64,000 nt of DNA from Heliocidaris tuberculata (Eukaryota; Echinodermata; Echinoidea; Camarodonta; Echinometridae). The notes beneath the pieces were generated by a model, which was not told where the DNA came from, made no database searches, and worked only from the letters and a program-made list of their open reading frames with translations. The translations under genes were made by a program, and so were the position numbers. The DNA is taken from contig CM046838.1 in NCBI GenBank assembly GCA_025618425.1, positions 12,186,466-12,250,465 of the forward strand, read 5' to 3'. Below, piece by piece: positions 10,988 to 21,560 of this stretch. Each line of letters starts with the position of its first letter. The stretch's first letter is position 1.

Positions 10988-11297
10988 CATGGTGGTGGAC
11001 TTTATTTGATAACTTGTTTGACACAGGCTAATTTGCCAAAGGTCCATATATTTACAATAAAAAAAAATGTTCCGAGACTTAGCACGCCGCGAGACAACTG
11101 CACGAGGACATGTTAAAAAAGATAGAAAAAGGAAGAAAATAACCACGTTTACCACTGAAATGACCCACTTTGCGGTTATCATGTGTAAATTATGTGCTTA
11201 TATTAAAAAGGAATAGATTGAGTTATATTAGAAAGCTTTGTTGATATTCGTGACAACAATATAGCATAGATCAGTATGCTGTAGATAATTGACATAC

Positions 11298-11416
11298 CCT
11301 GAACGTGGAAGCTACCCAGCAAAATTCTTGAGCCCTTGATAAGACTGTAGTATTTCAAGTCTCAAGTCCTCTCTGAGATCAGTGAAACAGTGAACAAGCA
11401 ACCGCTCTTTATGAAT
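11298..11416 (-). other. 5' UTR exon of the EF-hand gene
   Basis: It ends at the donor TTCAGG/GTATGTC and begins about 25-30 nt after the TATA box at 11438-11446. It aligns with 1006-1097 of the paralogous copy. No ATG opens a meaningful frame before the CDS exon. Confidence 0.6.
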
Positions 11417-11437
11417 GAAATGTTTGTGATAAGTGAA

Positions 11438-11446
11438 CCTTTTATA
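11438..11446 (-). promoter_or_regulatory. TATA box (TATAAAAGG)
   Basis: A classical TATAAAAGG on the minus strand, placed correctly for the 5' UTR exon of the EF-hand gene and upstream of sequence shared with the paralogue. Confidence 0.6.
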
Positions 11447-11527
11447 CATATACAGGCTGAAGCAAGGAATATATTCCCGGATATGATTTTACCTTGTTAT
11501 TGGTATCTGGCAAATTGTCAAGTATGT

Positions 11528-11528
11528 G

Positions 11529-11554
<26 letters not shown>
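11528..11554. repeat. Poly-G tract
   Basis: About 23 G, then GGA units, 80 nt upstream of the TATA box. Confidence 0.95.
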
Positions 11555-11559
<5 letters not shown>

Positions 11560-11656
11560 GAGGAGGGCGGACATGGTAGCTGGATGAAAGGTTCAATTGA
11601 TGGGAGACGTTGTCGTCATCATTCGCAGAAAAGCTTCTCATCAATTTATGTTTTCT

Positions 11657-11658
11657 CA

Positions 11659-11699
<41 letters not shown>

Positions 11700-11700
11700 C
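11657..11700. repeat. (CT)n microsatellite
   Basis: CT dinucleotides grading into CCCTCC. Confidence 0.95.
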
Positions 11701-11951
11701 CTCCTTTGTCTCTATCGTTTTACTGCTTTAAACACGATAAAACTACTTTCGAAAAATAAACTCAAGGGCAATTTCAAAGGCCTATTGTACTGCCCATAGA
11801 AATCAAGTTCGGATTACGTAATACGCCATTGTAATGTTCGCACATTTCTAGCCTAAATGTGATAGACAGGGCTATTGAAATTGCCTTCAGTTGATTTTTC
11901 GAAAATAATTTTTATCGTGTTTTTATTGCTTTCACTCTCTATCATCCCCCA

Positions 11952-12167
<216 letters not shown>

Positions 12168-12739
12168 CAATCTGTATCTTTCATTCAGATGATTCAGGTT
12201 ATGTTTAATAATAGCCATATTAATAATAATATATTACATTCATATAGCGCATTCTCTGAATACTTCAATGCGCTTTACAATGTTATTTATTATTACCCCT
12301 GGTTATTGGATTTCAAGCCCGTACACAAGTGTCCATCTCACTCGCATTCCTACAATTTTTACACGCAACTATCTCGAAAAATGATTCTCAGCTAAAATGT
12401 TAAGCAGGTAAAAAGTATCTTGGCGAGGAGTAACATCTAACGACTTCAGGAGGGAGACACGTGGTTCAGCGTCAAGTTATGTTTGTTCTGAAGTAAGTTT
12501 TTAGCTTCAGGTTACACAAAATTTTATATTTAGTGACAACATCATACCGAACTTACTTTGAGAAAGCGGTAGCGGAGACATAGCATATAGGCTTATATCA
12601 AGACTCGATTAGGTATATAAACATATTGAGAACTGAACGAGATATTACTTGTAATTAGCACTGAAGCCAGAAGTAACTTATATTTCTTTAAACTTTATTA
12701 TTTTGGAAAAGGGTCATCGATTGAAGGAAAGCTATACCA
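12168..12739. other. Spacer with a SINE-like fragment
   Basis: At 12225-12320 there is ATATAGCGCATTCTC and a GCGCTTTACA segment, related to the 5' part of the SINE at 46836-47152. Nothing else recognised. Confidence 0.4.
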
Positions 12740-12990
12740 TGCGGTTAGAACCTGCTAGAAAAGTTGGTGATGTTCTTCCGATTTGGTTGATCCGGAAATA
12801 TCTGTCCATATAAGGAGTTGTAGTAGCCTCATCGTTTTCCCGGAACTGAAGCAGGTTAAATCCGTCAACTTGAGGTCAATGCTGATGTCATAGTTAATCA
12901 AGGATATTTTGTCACGCAACTTGAAAAAGTAAAATGGGTTGTAAATCGATATTGGACCAGGAAATAGCACAGTGCTATTCCAAGCTTGTA
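12740..12990. repeat. Block similar to 2850-3110
   Basis: Counterpart of the block upstream of the first EF-hand-type gene. An open frame of 71 codons crosses it on the minus strand, but the other copy has stops in the aligned frame, so I do not call it coding. Confidence 0.5.
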
Positions 12991-13099
12991 GCTTCTGTAA
13001 TAGAATTAAAGATATTCTTTACTTTTTCCGTACAAGAATTAAAGTATTAAACTGAATTGTGTTTCTAAATCCTTAATTGCTTGAAAAAGCATAGGCCTA

Positions 13100-13570
13100 T
13101 TTGGAAGTCTTAAAGCTCATGTACAGTATTGGAAGCAAAAAGGAAATTGGAAAGAAACATGTTAAACATAGTCTCATGTTGTTCTCCTTGTATCAAAAGA
13201 TGTCTGTAAGAGATCATTTGGTATTCCATTTATGATTTCTGGTGAATTTCAGTTTAAATATCTGTAAGGAATGCTTGATCACTGCCATTATGCTACGACC
13301 CTTCCACCCCGACGGCTCCCCGCACAGCAATCTTGGGGCTTCGCATAGAGACAGCGTGTGTGCGCTACTCATCATTGGTTTTACACGTGTGTTTACAGTG
13401 TATAGCACATGCTACCTTTGTTGGGATTTTACGTGCCTGTCCCGGCACATAAATTAGTTTTTGCCTCTTATTTGTTTAATATTGAACTTTAGGAGGCGAA
13501 ATCTTCACAGTGTCTTAGTATTGCTAGTATCTCGCTATTTATCAACAAAAATTGAAGAAATCTGACGAAC
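13100..13570. repeat. Block similar to 61085-61460
   Basis: Shared ordered segments include ACATAGTCTCAT, CACAGCAATCT, GGTTTTACACGTGT, ATTTGTTTAAT and CTATTTATCAAC followed by TCTGAC. The other copy is in a receptor intron 48 kb away. Confidence 0.6.
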
Positions 13571-14600
13571 AGTTTTTGAGGGCTTACCAAAACTTTACAT
13601 GACCTTTAAGCAAAATAGCGATGGTAATATGTTTTTAATGAGATTTTTCGTATTTAGTTTGTTTTCTTAGTATGTGAAATGATATGGATAAATTACCATC
13701 AAAACTCAATTCGTGGACATGAAATAATGTTTTACCCGGATTTTGTTAGAAATGTTTTATTTTGGGGGTTTATTTCAATGTCTAGCAGACTTCGAATGAC
13801 AATTATTTGTCACATCAAGAAAATGTTAAACATTACCGTCTCCTCTGTTCATTCTTTATTTACAGGTTACCTATTTGTATAATGCATTTTCAAAAAAAAA
13901 AAAAAAAAGAGAAAAAAGATAAGATGAACCAGAAGGTTGCATGAGCGACGAAATAGACGATCAAAACTGATGGAATCTCAAAATATACTGAATATCATTT
14001 CTGTTATTTTAAGTGTTGGTACACGATCTTCACCAACAAAATTTTGTACTTATCTTTCTTTTTTTTAATGTAAATAAATCTATTTTTCTAAATTGGATAA
14101 AACTGAATTATCTACATATATCTGCTACATCAAAATTTTTATTCAGTACATTTATTCAATATGTATTGGATTTGAAATAGAACCATCTGATTTTCCTCAT
14201 TGACATAGGCGCATGGACAGATTAAGAAAATATTTCTTTTTATCACAAAGTGATGAAGGATATACAAAGACGCTTTAATGCACGTTTTTGAGTGAGAATG
14301 TTTGCAAAAATACTTTCGTGCCATATACACGGGGCAAAGACTATCCCACCTTCATAATGTGGGTATCATGATCACCATCAAACCGCTACCATTATCTCCA
14401 TAGCCATCACCATGATCATCAGATAACCACTGAAAAGTCAATCCAACTAATTCTGATACAGATATGTGATTAAACAACCCATTCCATCAGGTCGGTACAA
14501 TATTCCAAAAAATTTCACTATCTATCTCTTTCTATTTTAATACTGATAAAAAAGGAATATAGAATACCAACGAAGTTTCAGACCTCTTGGATATCAACCA
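13571..14600. other. Unassigned AT-rich DNA
   Basis: No gene or repeat recognised. Confidence 0.4.
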
Positions 14601-14604
14601 CGCG

Positions 14605-14641
<37 letters not shown>
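14601..14641. repeat. (CG)(CT)n microsatellite
   Basis: CGCGCGCG followed by about 30 nt of CT. Confidence 0.95.
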
Positions 14642-14642
<1 letters not shown>

Positions 14643-14666
14643 TTCTTTCCCCCCAGTGGATATCTA

Positions 14667-14909
14667 CAGTGCGTATAAAAAAAAGTACACACTTTGAAAA
14701 AGTTCTCCAAAATCATAATTTTACAATATCAATATGATTTTTTTCTTATACAATTACTCAAGCATAAAATATTGTCAGTACTCATTGTGTCATTCGATGA
14801 AACAGACCCTCACCCATAAATGTATAAGAAAAAAATGTATCGATATTGTGAAATTATGATTTTGGAGGATATTTTCAAAGTGTGTACTTTTTTTTGTGGA
14901 TACGCACTG
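14667..14909. mobile_element. Tc1/mariner-like MITE with long inverted repeats
   Basis: The ends are CAGTGCGTATAAAAAAAAGT on the left and its imperfect inverse on the right, each followed by TA (14665-14666 and 14910-14911), the mariner target duplication. The inverted arms extend about 85 nt (AAAATCATAATTTTACAATA in one arm), leaving a short centre. Non-coding. Confidence 0.8.
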
Positions 14910-14911
14910 TA

Positions 14912-15907
14912 TATTTCTGTTATCTTTCTCTGTCTGTCTGTCCCTGTCTGTAACTAGCTCTCTGTCTCTATATTTCTCTGTCTGTCTGTCCCTCTCTCGA
15001 TTTTTGTACACTTTTAGGCATTGCTTGACTCGGTACTGTGAACAGAACATATTCATAGTGTGAAGGTAAAAATCCGGCTATTTCCGGGCATTTATTGTAC
15101 ATCTATGTACTGGTGGCGAATTTCAAAGCTCTGTCCGAACGTAATGACAAAATCTAGGTAAAATACGTTGCTTTCCCCAAATCTTTAATGCAGTCGTGTA
15201 AACTAAAGTTATTTTGAAAAGTTTTCGAAGTACGTATAGTCAGGTACACAGACGGCTCCAAATGGGAAATGATGTTCACTTTTTTTGAAAAACAAGGATC
15301 CCTATGTATAATGTAATACTGAAAACGATGGCATCGACTGATTGCTGATAAAATATGCCCCAAATGCCCAAATGCTATGTTTTTTGTGTGGCCCACCATT
15401 GTTTCTATGAACTTTAGAACAAATCTTGTGGCTAAAAACGTTCATTTGGTGTAGAACATTTATTATCAACAATAAACATGATAAAATGAATTATGGTAAT
15501 AATTAAGACCCACAAAGGGACGCAGGGGGCGGCAATTGTCCTCAAAGGGCCCATCTTATATCAATTACTCACTACAGTCAAGAAGATTTATATAAACAAT
15601 TTTCTTGAAGCAATATGGACATAGTGATTCTTAATCTGGATATCAAATACAATGGTAAAATGGGTATGAGGCTTTGATAGCCAAAAATGTCAGGTGCCCG
15701 AATGCTGATAGTATAGGGGCCAAGTCATTTAGGAGCATCAAACTATAGGGGGATGACATATATTTTCTTTTTGAAGATACTTGAAAGTGTGTGCTACTAG
15801 AGGTAATTATCAATCAATCAACATTGCATCAATCTGGGGGCACCTAATTCTCACGGCCCAATTGAAAGTGTTTAAAAAAAAATCTTATATCTTACTAAGG
15901 TATTAAA
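14912..15907. other. Unassigned DNA with CTGTCTGT-rich start
   Basis: A short CTGT-type repeat lies at 14925-14998. No gene seen in the remainder. Confidence 0.4.
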
Positions 15908-16450
15908 ATAAACACACACAAAAAAAAGTAACTCCCCCCTCCCTTAATCAAAATGGCGTAACTTTTTAACAAAAAGGTTTTGAGCAAAATAACATGGCAG
16001 GAGTGTTCCTACACTTATTGACTAACTTTTCTGTGAAAATGAGATTGATCCATCGAGTCATGCATGAGTGAGCAAACATTAAAGGCAAATTGTTACTTTT
16101 CAAAAGTCACAAGGGTCATTTGGGGGATTCTATGAAACGAGATTTTAGCGAATTCGGTTTCTGGTGCATATTCATGTGTTGTTGTTTATCATCCATCGCT
16201 TGACCCCCTCACACCTATCCTGACACTTTTCTCATTATTATGGTTGGGTGAGCACAATTAAAAAAAAAAATCAACCCTCCTGAATTTGAAACTGCAAAAT
16301 CCATTCAGCTTATTTGAAACAAATAACTCCAGATATTATTACCAAAATGTATCATCACATGTTACGTGAACATAAGAGGTTGTCATCGTGTCATGGTTGA
16401 GTATGCTAAAAATACAGCATAAAAAATGATGGTTAGAGTCGGACACCTAG
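15908..16450. mobile_element. One-armed copy of the long-inverted-repeat element at 28238-29006
   Basis: The sequence is collinear with the reverse complement of 29006 down to about 28440, including AAGTAACTCCCCCC at the start, TTGATCCATCGAGTCATGCA and CACACCTATCCTGACAC. It stops where the second arm should begin. Confidence 0.75.
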
Positions 16451-16885
16451 ATTTTCCCATTATGAGTTTATGGAATTTTTCCTGTGATTTTGTTGTAAAT
16501 TTGTGCTAAAGAAATTCCTATGTTATGGGTTTAATCGTGAATGTTTCGTGATGCTGTATGTTTTCTTGGTGTTTGAATTCGGTGACCTACTTATTTTGAC
16601 ACTGTACCTACCGTAATGAACAATTTTTGCCCTTAAGGACAAAATTTTGAATGCTTGAAATCAAAGTCTAAAAAACACATCTGGCGAGCGAGAAGGGCCT
16701 TTGTACACAGGCCCCAATACACAGTTTTTCGTGGAGTTTTTGTGAGCTCTGTCAAAGCCTATTGTACAGCATACATAGAGTATCCTGAAATGAGATATTT
16801 GCGACCAGGCACCACAAAACCACTAAAATTTTGCAGGGTGTCATTTTCAGTTAGAGCTCAACAAAGCTGTTTTGGCTGGGAATGG
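16451..16885. other. Unassigned DNA
   Basis: No exon or repeat recognised. Confidence 0.4.
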
Positions 16886-17082
16886 TCAGATTTCAGTTTT
16901 TGATATTTCCCGACAGAATATGTTTTCTTCTAAGTAATGTAAAAATTTGGAGGCACCAAACAATTTAAAATTGGTATTTTTGACAATTTGAAATTCGGGG
17001 GGGGGGGGGGGGTCACCACATGATTTAACTTTTGTACCTGTCCGAAATGTCTGAAATATTTTCTGACAACCCCCCCCCCCCC

Positions 17083-17117
<35 letters not shown>

Positions 17118-17282
17118 TTATCACATTTTGGGGGTCTAGTTTTCCTCCAAAATTCTCTGACAAGCAAAAAAAAAAAAGAAAAAAAAAAGGTTATTCAAAA
17201 AGGTGAGAGGGGGGGGGGGGGACATTCGCCTATTTTCAAAAAGGTGGGGGACATGTCGCCCTGTCCCCCTGGATTTGCGCCC
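16886..17282. repeat. Poly-G/poly-C dispersed repeat (antisense copy)
   Basis: G run at 16998-17012, C run at 17070-17084 followed by a run of about 30 A, then CCTCCAAAATTCTCTGACAAGC. The latter is the reverse of GCTTGTCAGAGAATTATGGA at 53565-53585 and close to 38501-38520. Confidence 0.6.
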
Positions 17283-17421
17283 ATGACTTTAAGACTGAGT
17301 AAGCTCTCGCATTGATACTTGAAAACTATGATAAGCAGGATGTGCTCAGTTAATCTGCTAAGTTTTTGGGCACTCTGATAATTTTTTATTGAATTCTAAT
17401 CCTAATTTTGTCACCTTTGCA

Positions 17422-18133
17422 CACTGTAAAAAAAATGCGACATGTGACATGTTTATTTCTGTGACAGATTTAAAACACTGCGACGTGTTTATATATTGTA
17501 CGGGTTTAAGAGCTAAACACATGTGTTTAAGAGCTAAACACATGTGCCTATTTTTTTCATCTTTCAGCACGCCTTAGGTGTTTACTAGATAAACATGTTT
17601 ACCTTTTAAATGGTTCCAATGTATAGGCTAAACACCAAATGTTTACACCTTAATCATTTAGTGTTTACACCTGTTTAAATACTAAACAGTGTGTGTGATT
17701 ATGGTGTAAACACCACGTGTTTATATATTGTAGCTAAGTTAAGAGCTAAACACATTCTGTGCTTATTTTCATCACGCCTAGGTGTTTATTAGATAAACAT
17801 GCTTACCTTTTAAATGGTTCTAATGTATAGGCTAAACGCCAAATGTTTACACCATAATCACACACACTGTTTAGTATTTAAACAGCTGTAAACACCAAAT
17901 GATTATTTTGTAAACATTTGGTATTTAGCCTATACATTAGAACCATTTAAAAGGTAAACATGTTCATCTAGTAAACACCTAAGGCGTGCTGAAAGATGAA
18001 AAAATTAGGCACATGTGTTTAGCTCTTAAACACATGGGTTTAGCTCTTAAACCCGTACAATATATAAACACGTCGCAGTGTTTTAAATCTGTCACAGAAA
18101 AGTGTTTAGAAACTAAACAAATTTTTTACAGTG
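17422..18133. mobile_element. Foldback (palindromic) element, CACTGTAAAAAA ends
   Basis: The left end CACTGTAAAAAAAAT is inverted at the right end (ATTTTTTACAGTG). Most of 17430-17690 recurs inverted at 17880-18120, for example the GTTTAAGAGCTAAACACATG module. A third partial module occupies 17700-17880. There is no ORF of note. Confidence 0.8.
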
Positions 18134-18335
18134 CACAATACTTCGCGAGTCAGTGTGCTTCAGTTGATTGCAAACTTTAAACTCTTTTTTTTTTTTTTTA
18201 GTAATATTCTGTGGGACTAGGAATATCAAATGCTGATGAGTTATATATCCTTTAAACCTAAGAATCTCCTCTTTCAGAATCAGATCTTAACCAAAAATTC
18301 ATATCTGGCGACTTTTTGGTAGTTTTGTGATGCCT

Positions 18336-18479
18336 GGGTCCCGTTTCACAAAACTTGTTATCAATAACAAGTTCAATAATTGTTATAAGCTACTGAAATT
18401 CTTGAATTTGATTGGTTGAGAGCAAGCTTGTCATAGAAATGGAGCAGTTGTTATTGATAAGTTTTATAAAACAGGGCCC
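18336..18479. mobile_element. Small TIR MITE (TTGTTATCAATAACAA type)
   Basis: GGGTCCCGTTTCACAAAACT at the left mirrors AGTTTTATAAAACAGGGCCC at the right, and the interior TTGTTATCAATAACAA is itself inverted. A related copy is at 29490-29640. Confidence 0.7.
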
Positions 18480-19280
18480 TAGTCACATTTACCTTTCTGC
18501 TACTTTCTATCATTACCACCAACAGTAATTGTTTCATAGAAGGAAAGGTTTACGGTTCTGTGTATCGGATTACAATGAGAAGACAATTATGATAAGCGCC
18601 AACATATACATGTAGGGTCTGGAGGTTGCAAAATATTTCGCATGGAAGTTGACACATTATTTTGCAAGGTATCATGAGGTTCGTTGTACAAATATTCAAT
18701 TTCACAAATACTGCAGTATACTTTTCGGCTGCAATTTAACAGAATAAGAAAAGGCATATTTTAAAGAATACAATGTTATGACCTTTTTTATTCTGTAAAA
18801 TAAAGGGTAAAAGATAATTGATAATTATATTTTAACCGTATATATCCAAGCATTATCGTTTTTCATGGTGGTTAGCGGGGGGGGGGGGGGGGGGGGGGGG
18901 GGGTTCAACTTTTTTCCCTTCGTAAAAATGGTAAGGCCGATGCCTCGATAAACATGGTGATTAGAATGCCATAGATCTCATATAACATGTATGTACAGTA
19001 TAAACATCACTAAAAACCTATTACTGTAACTGTGTTATTTAAATCCTCAGCACTCCTTGTCACTTGTAAGTCTGATTGGTCCGTTTTTTCATTCATACCT
19101 ATCCTGCACATTTCTATATGAACAAGGTGAAATGTACTCACCAGTCATTATGATCAGTACCTTGCATCATAATTCACTTTACAATGGCAAATTGTTAATG
19201 TTCGCTTTATCTACTTGAATGCGAGCTATACGTGGAGTATAATGACATCTAATATATTAGTTAGTATATACCAGTGCTGT
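18480..19280. other. Spacer with poly-G tract
   Basis: A G run of about 25 at 18878-18903. Nothing else recognised. Confidence 0.5.
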
Positions 19281-19390
19281 AGTCCATCCGAGTCCGAGTC
19301 CGAGTCCGAGTCCGAGTCCAAGTCCGAGTCCTGGCATCCGAGTCCCGAGTCCCGAGTCCTGGACATCCGAGTCCGAGTCCGAGTCCCGAT
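19281..19390. repeat. (CGAGTC)n hexanucleotide repeat
   Basis: About a dozen CGAGTC units with CATC and C insertions. The SESESE frame is an artefact. Confidence 0.95.
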
Positions 19391-19626
19391 GGGAACATCT
19401 TAAATTGCATTTTTTTTACGTCACAGTATTTACATTATGATAAATACCTTACAGTGAACTCTCTATAACATAAATAGTTGTCTGGTTCATTGAAAACTTC
19501 CATTTGTCAGAGAATTTAATTTGTTGTTACTTTTCTTACTACGAATGTGGAAAACTATAAAGACTTTCCCACAAATGAGTGATTTGTCGCCGTGACATGG
19601 TGTACTGGTGGAATTTCAGAAGTTTT

Positions 19627-19939
19627 CAGGGGCGGATCTAGCTTTTTTCCAAGGGGGGGTTTGAGGGGCTGAGCTGGGTATTGCGAGGGAGCGTAGCGAC
19701 CGAGCCCGAGCGAGCGAAGCGAGCGAGGGGGGAGGGTGTGGGAGGGGGATACCCCCCTCCCACAGTAGGGAGATTTTTCATTTTTAGGGTTGCCAGCTTG
19801 CGATTTTAAGCATACTTCATTATGATGGCGTTTTCCTATGCACATTAAATGTTTACTTGGCAGCCCAAGGGGGGGGGGGGGGTTTAAAGCCCCTAACCCC
19901 CCCCCCCCCCCCCCCCCCACCCCCGTAGATCCGCCACTG
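19627..19939. mobile_element. hAT-like MITE with poly-G/C core
   Basis: The left end CAGGGGCGGATCTAGC mirrors the right end GTAGATCCGCCACTG. Flanking octamers gaagtttt and gttttttt match at six of eight, a decayed target duplication at best. The interior has G- and C-rich runs and GAGCGAAGCGAGCGAG. Confidence 0.7.
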
Positions 19940-21002
19940 GTTTTTTTTTGTTGAAAAAAATACCAAACAAGTGGTTCGATCAGTGACAGTGCACTGTGCT
20001 GCTCATGCAGCGCGCATTTACATCCAGAGTATAGTGCTGATTGTTAGCACAGTGGATGTTATAAAAATGCGTGCGTGAGCAGCTAGCACACCGCGCCTCA
20101 CTGAACCAAGTCGGGTCGGGCACGTCGGGTGCTGGTGGCGGAGTTTATCCACTAGGCCTTCAAATATCAATTGTTTCATTTAATAAAATTTAACTAAGAT
20201 ATTACTACAATTTGTGTCATGACTTTATGCTTTCGGTTAGACAGCACTCTAAAGAAACAGTGCTCGTTACCTAGACTTTAAGGATAATACTGAATACTCG
20301 TCATGTAATTTGACTATTAAAGAAAATTGACTAGAAGTAGTTCTGAAAAGGTTGATTATATAGTCTACAGAAATAATTCTGTATCATGAGCAGTGTTGTC
20401 ACTATGGTGGTCGGCGCAGGTCGGAACCTTCCACCACTCGAAATTTCCGACCAGCACTCTGCCCGCCCGGATATGTACAATGCTTAATGTTGCAGCTACA
20501 GTACAGTGTGTACTATGTAGATACATGATATTTTTACTGTTTAACTAAAACTTACAAGCCCTGAAAACCGACTAGTTTTTGTCCCCCTGAACCCCCGTGG
20601 CAAGGTGTCGAGCGATGAAATTTCCACCACTAAAAAGTCCCTGGTGAACAACCCTGATCATGAGATATTGGAAACATCAAAATTATAACATAGTGACTAC
20701 ATCTTGCTGAAAATCACAACCATGGAAAAGGACTGGACACAAATTTGGATGTATGGGATTACACAAATATGTAGTATTAGAATATGATACAACTGCATGT
20801 GACCTTGGACCTTGCAACGTTGATAGACATAAAAAAGAATGAGAAACGTCACACCTTTTCACCTTTACCAGACCTCAACCTTCTTGATCTTACTATTTGG
20901 AAGGATTGTATATGGTTTCATGAAAAAAATAAAAGACAGTAATACCCCGATGGGCTTAGATTAAATAAGTCATTGCAGTATAAGCGAAATTCGAAATACA
21001 GA
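19940..21002. other. Unassigned DNA
   Basis: No exon recognised. Around 20395-20650 the base composition is GC-richer (GTCGGAACCTTCCACCACT), possibly another old repeat. Confidence 0.35.
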
Positions 21003-21560
21003 TAAAGGGGAAGTCCACCCTGATATCAAGTTGGTTATAATAGATGCAAAAAAAACGAAAGAGACACATCAGTGAAAATTTGAGGAAAATCCCACAAAAA
21101 TTAGAAAGTTATGAATTTTCAAACTTGTAATCGATCAAACACAAATTTGCAACTCTGTGCGTGTCTTTCGACTCGGAGATTCTCTCATTTGCTCTGTACT
21201 GAAAAAGTCATGAATTTCAATTTTATAAAATTAAAGAAAATAATATGTTATACATGCACCCTCGATATAATGATTGAAAATATGTTTTTATACATCCCCT
21301 GTATGAATTAGATCCATTCCTTCATCAACAACATAAGAAAATGGAAATTTATCAAATTTTGTGTAAAAAACAAATGGAAAACTTGCTCAAAAGTTACGTC
21401 ATGTAGTTGCCAAGTTGCGTTTGATCCATTATAATTTAAAAAGAATAATAAATTCCCCCCCCCAAAAGTAATCCTATTTTCCTCACACTACCCATATGTT
21501 TCTTTCATTTTTGTTCTTTTAAAAAAAATCAACTTGATGTCAAGGTCTACTTCCCCTTTA
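21003..21560. mobile_element. TIR element with AAGGGGAAGT ends
   Basis: AAAGGGGAAGTCCACC and ATCAAGTTG at the left are inverted at the right (CAACTTGATGTCAAGG, CTACTTCCCCTTT). TA flanks each end, compatible with a TA target duplication. No transposase. Confidence 0.75.

Noticed and set aside
10655..11182. Poly-T, poly-V and poly-Y frames
   Set aside because: Translations of the GTA microsatellite.
12755..12970. 71-codon minus-strand frame of reasonable composition
   Set aside because: The duplicated block at 2850-3110 has stops in the aligned frame, and no partner exon was found.
19281..19390. Possible CRISPR-like array
   Set aside because: Units are 6 bp with no spacers; it is a simple hexanucleotide repeat in a eukaryotic genome.
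19555..19920. 121-codon minus-strand frame with Pro/Gly
   Set aside because: Covers the poly-G/C hAT-like MITE; composition artefact.
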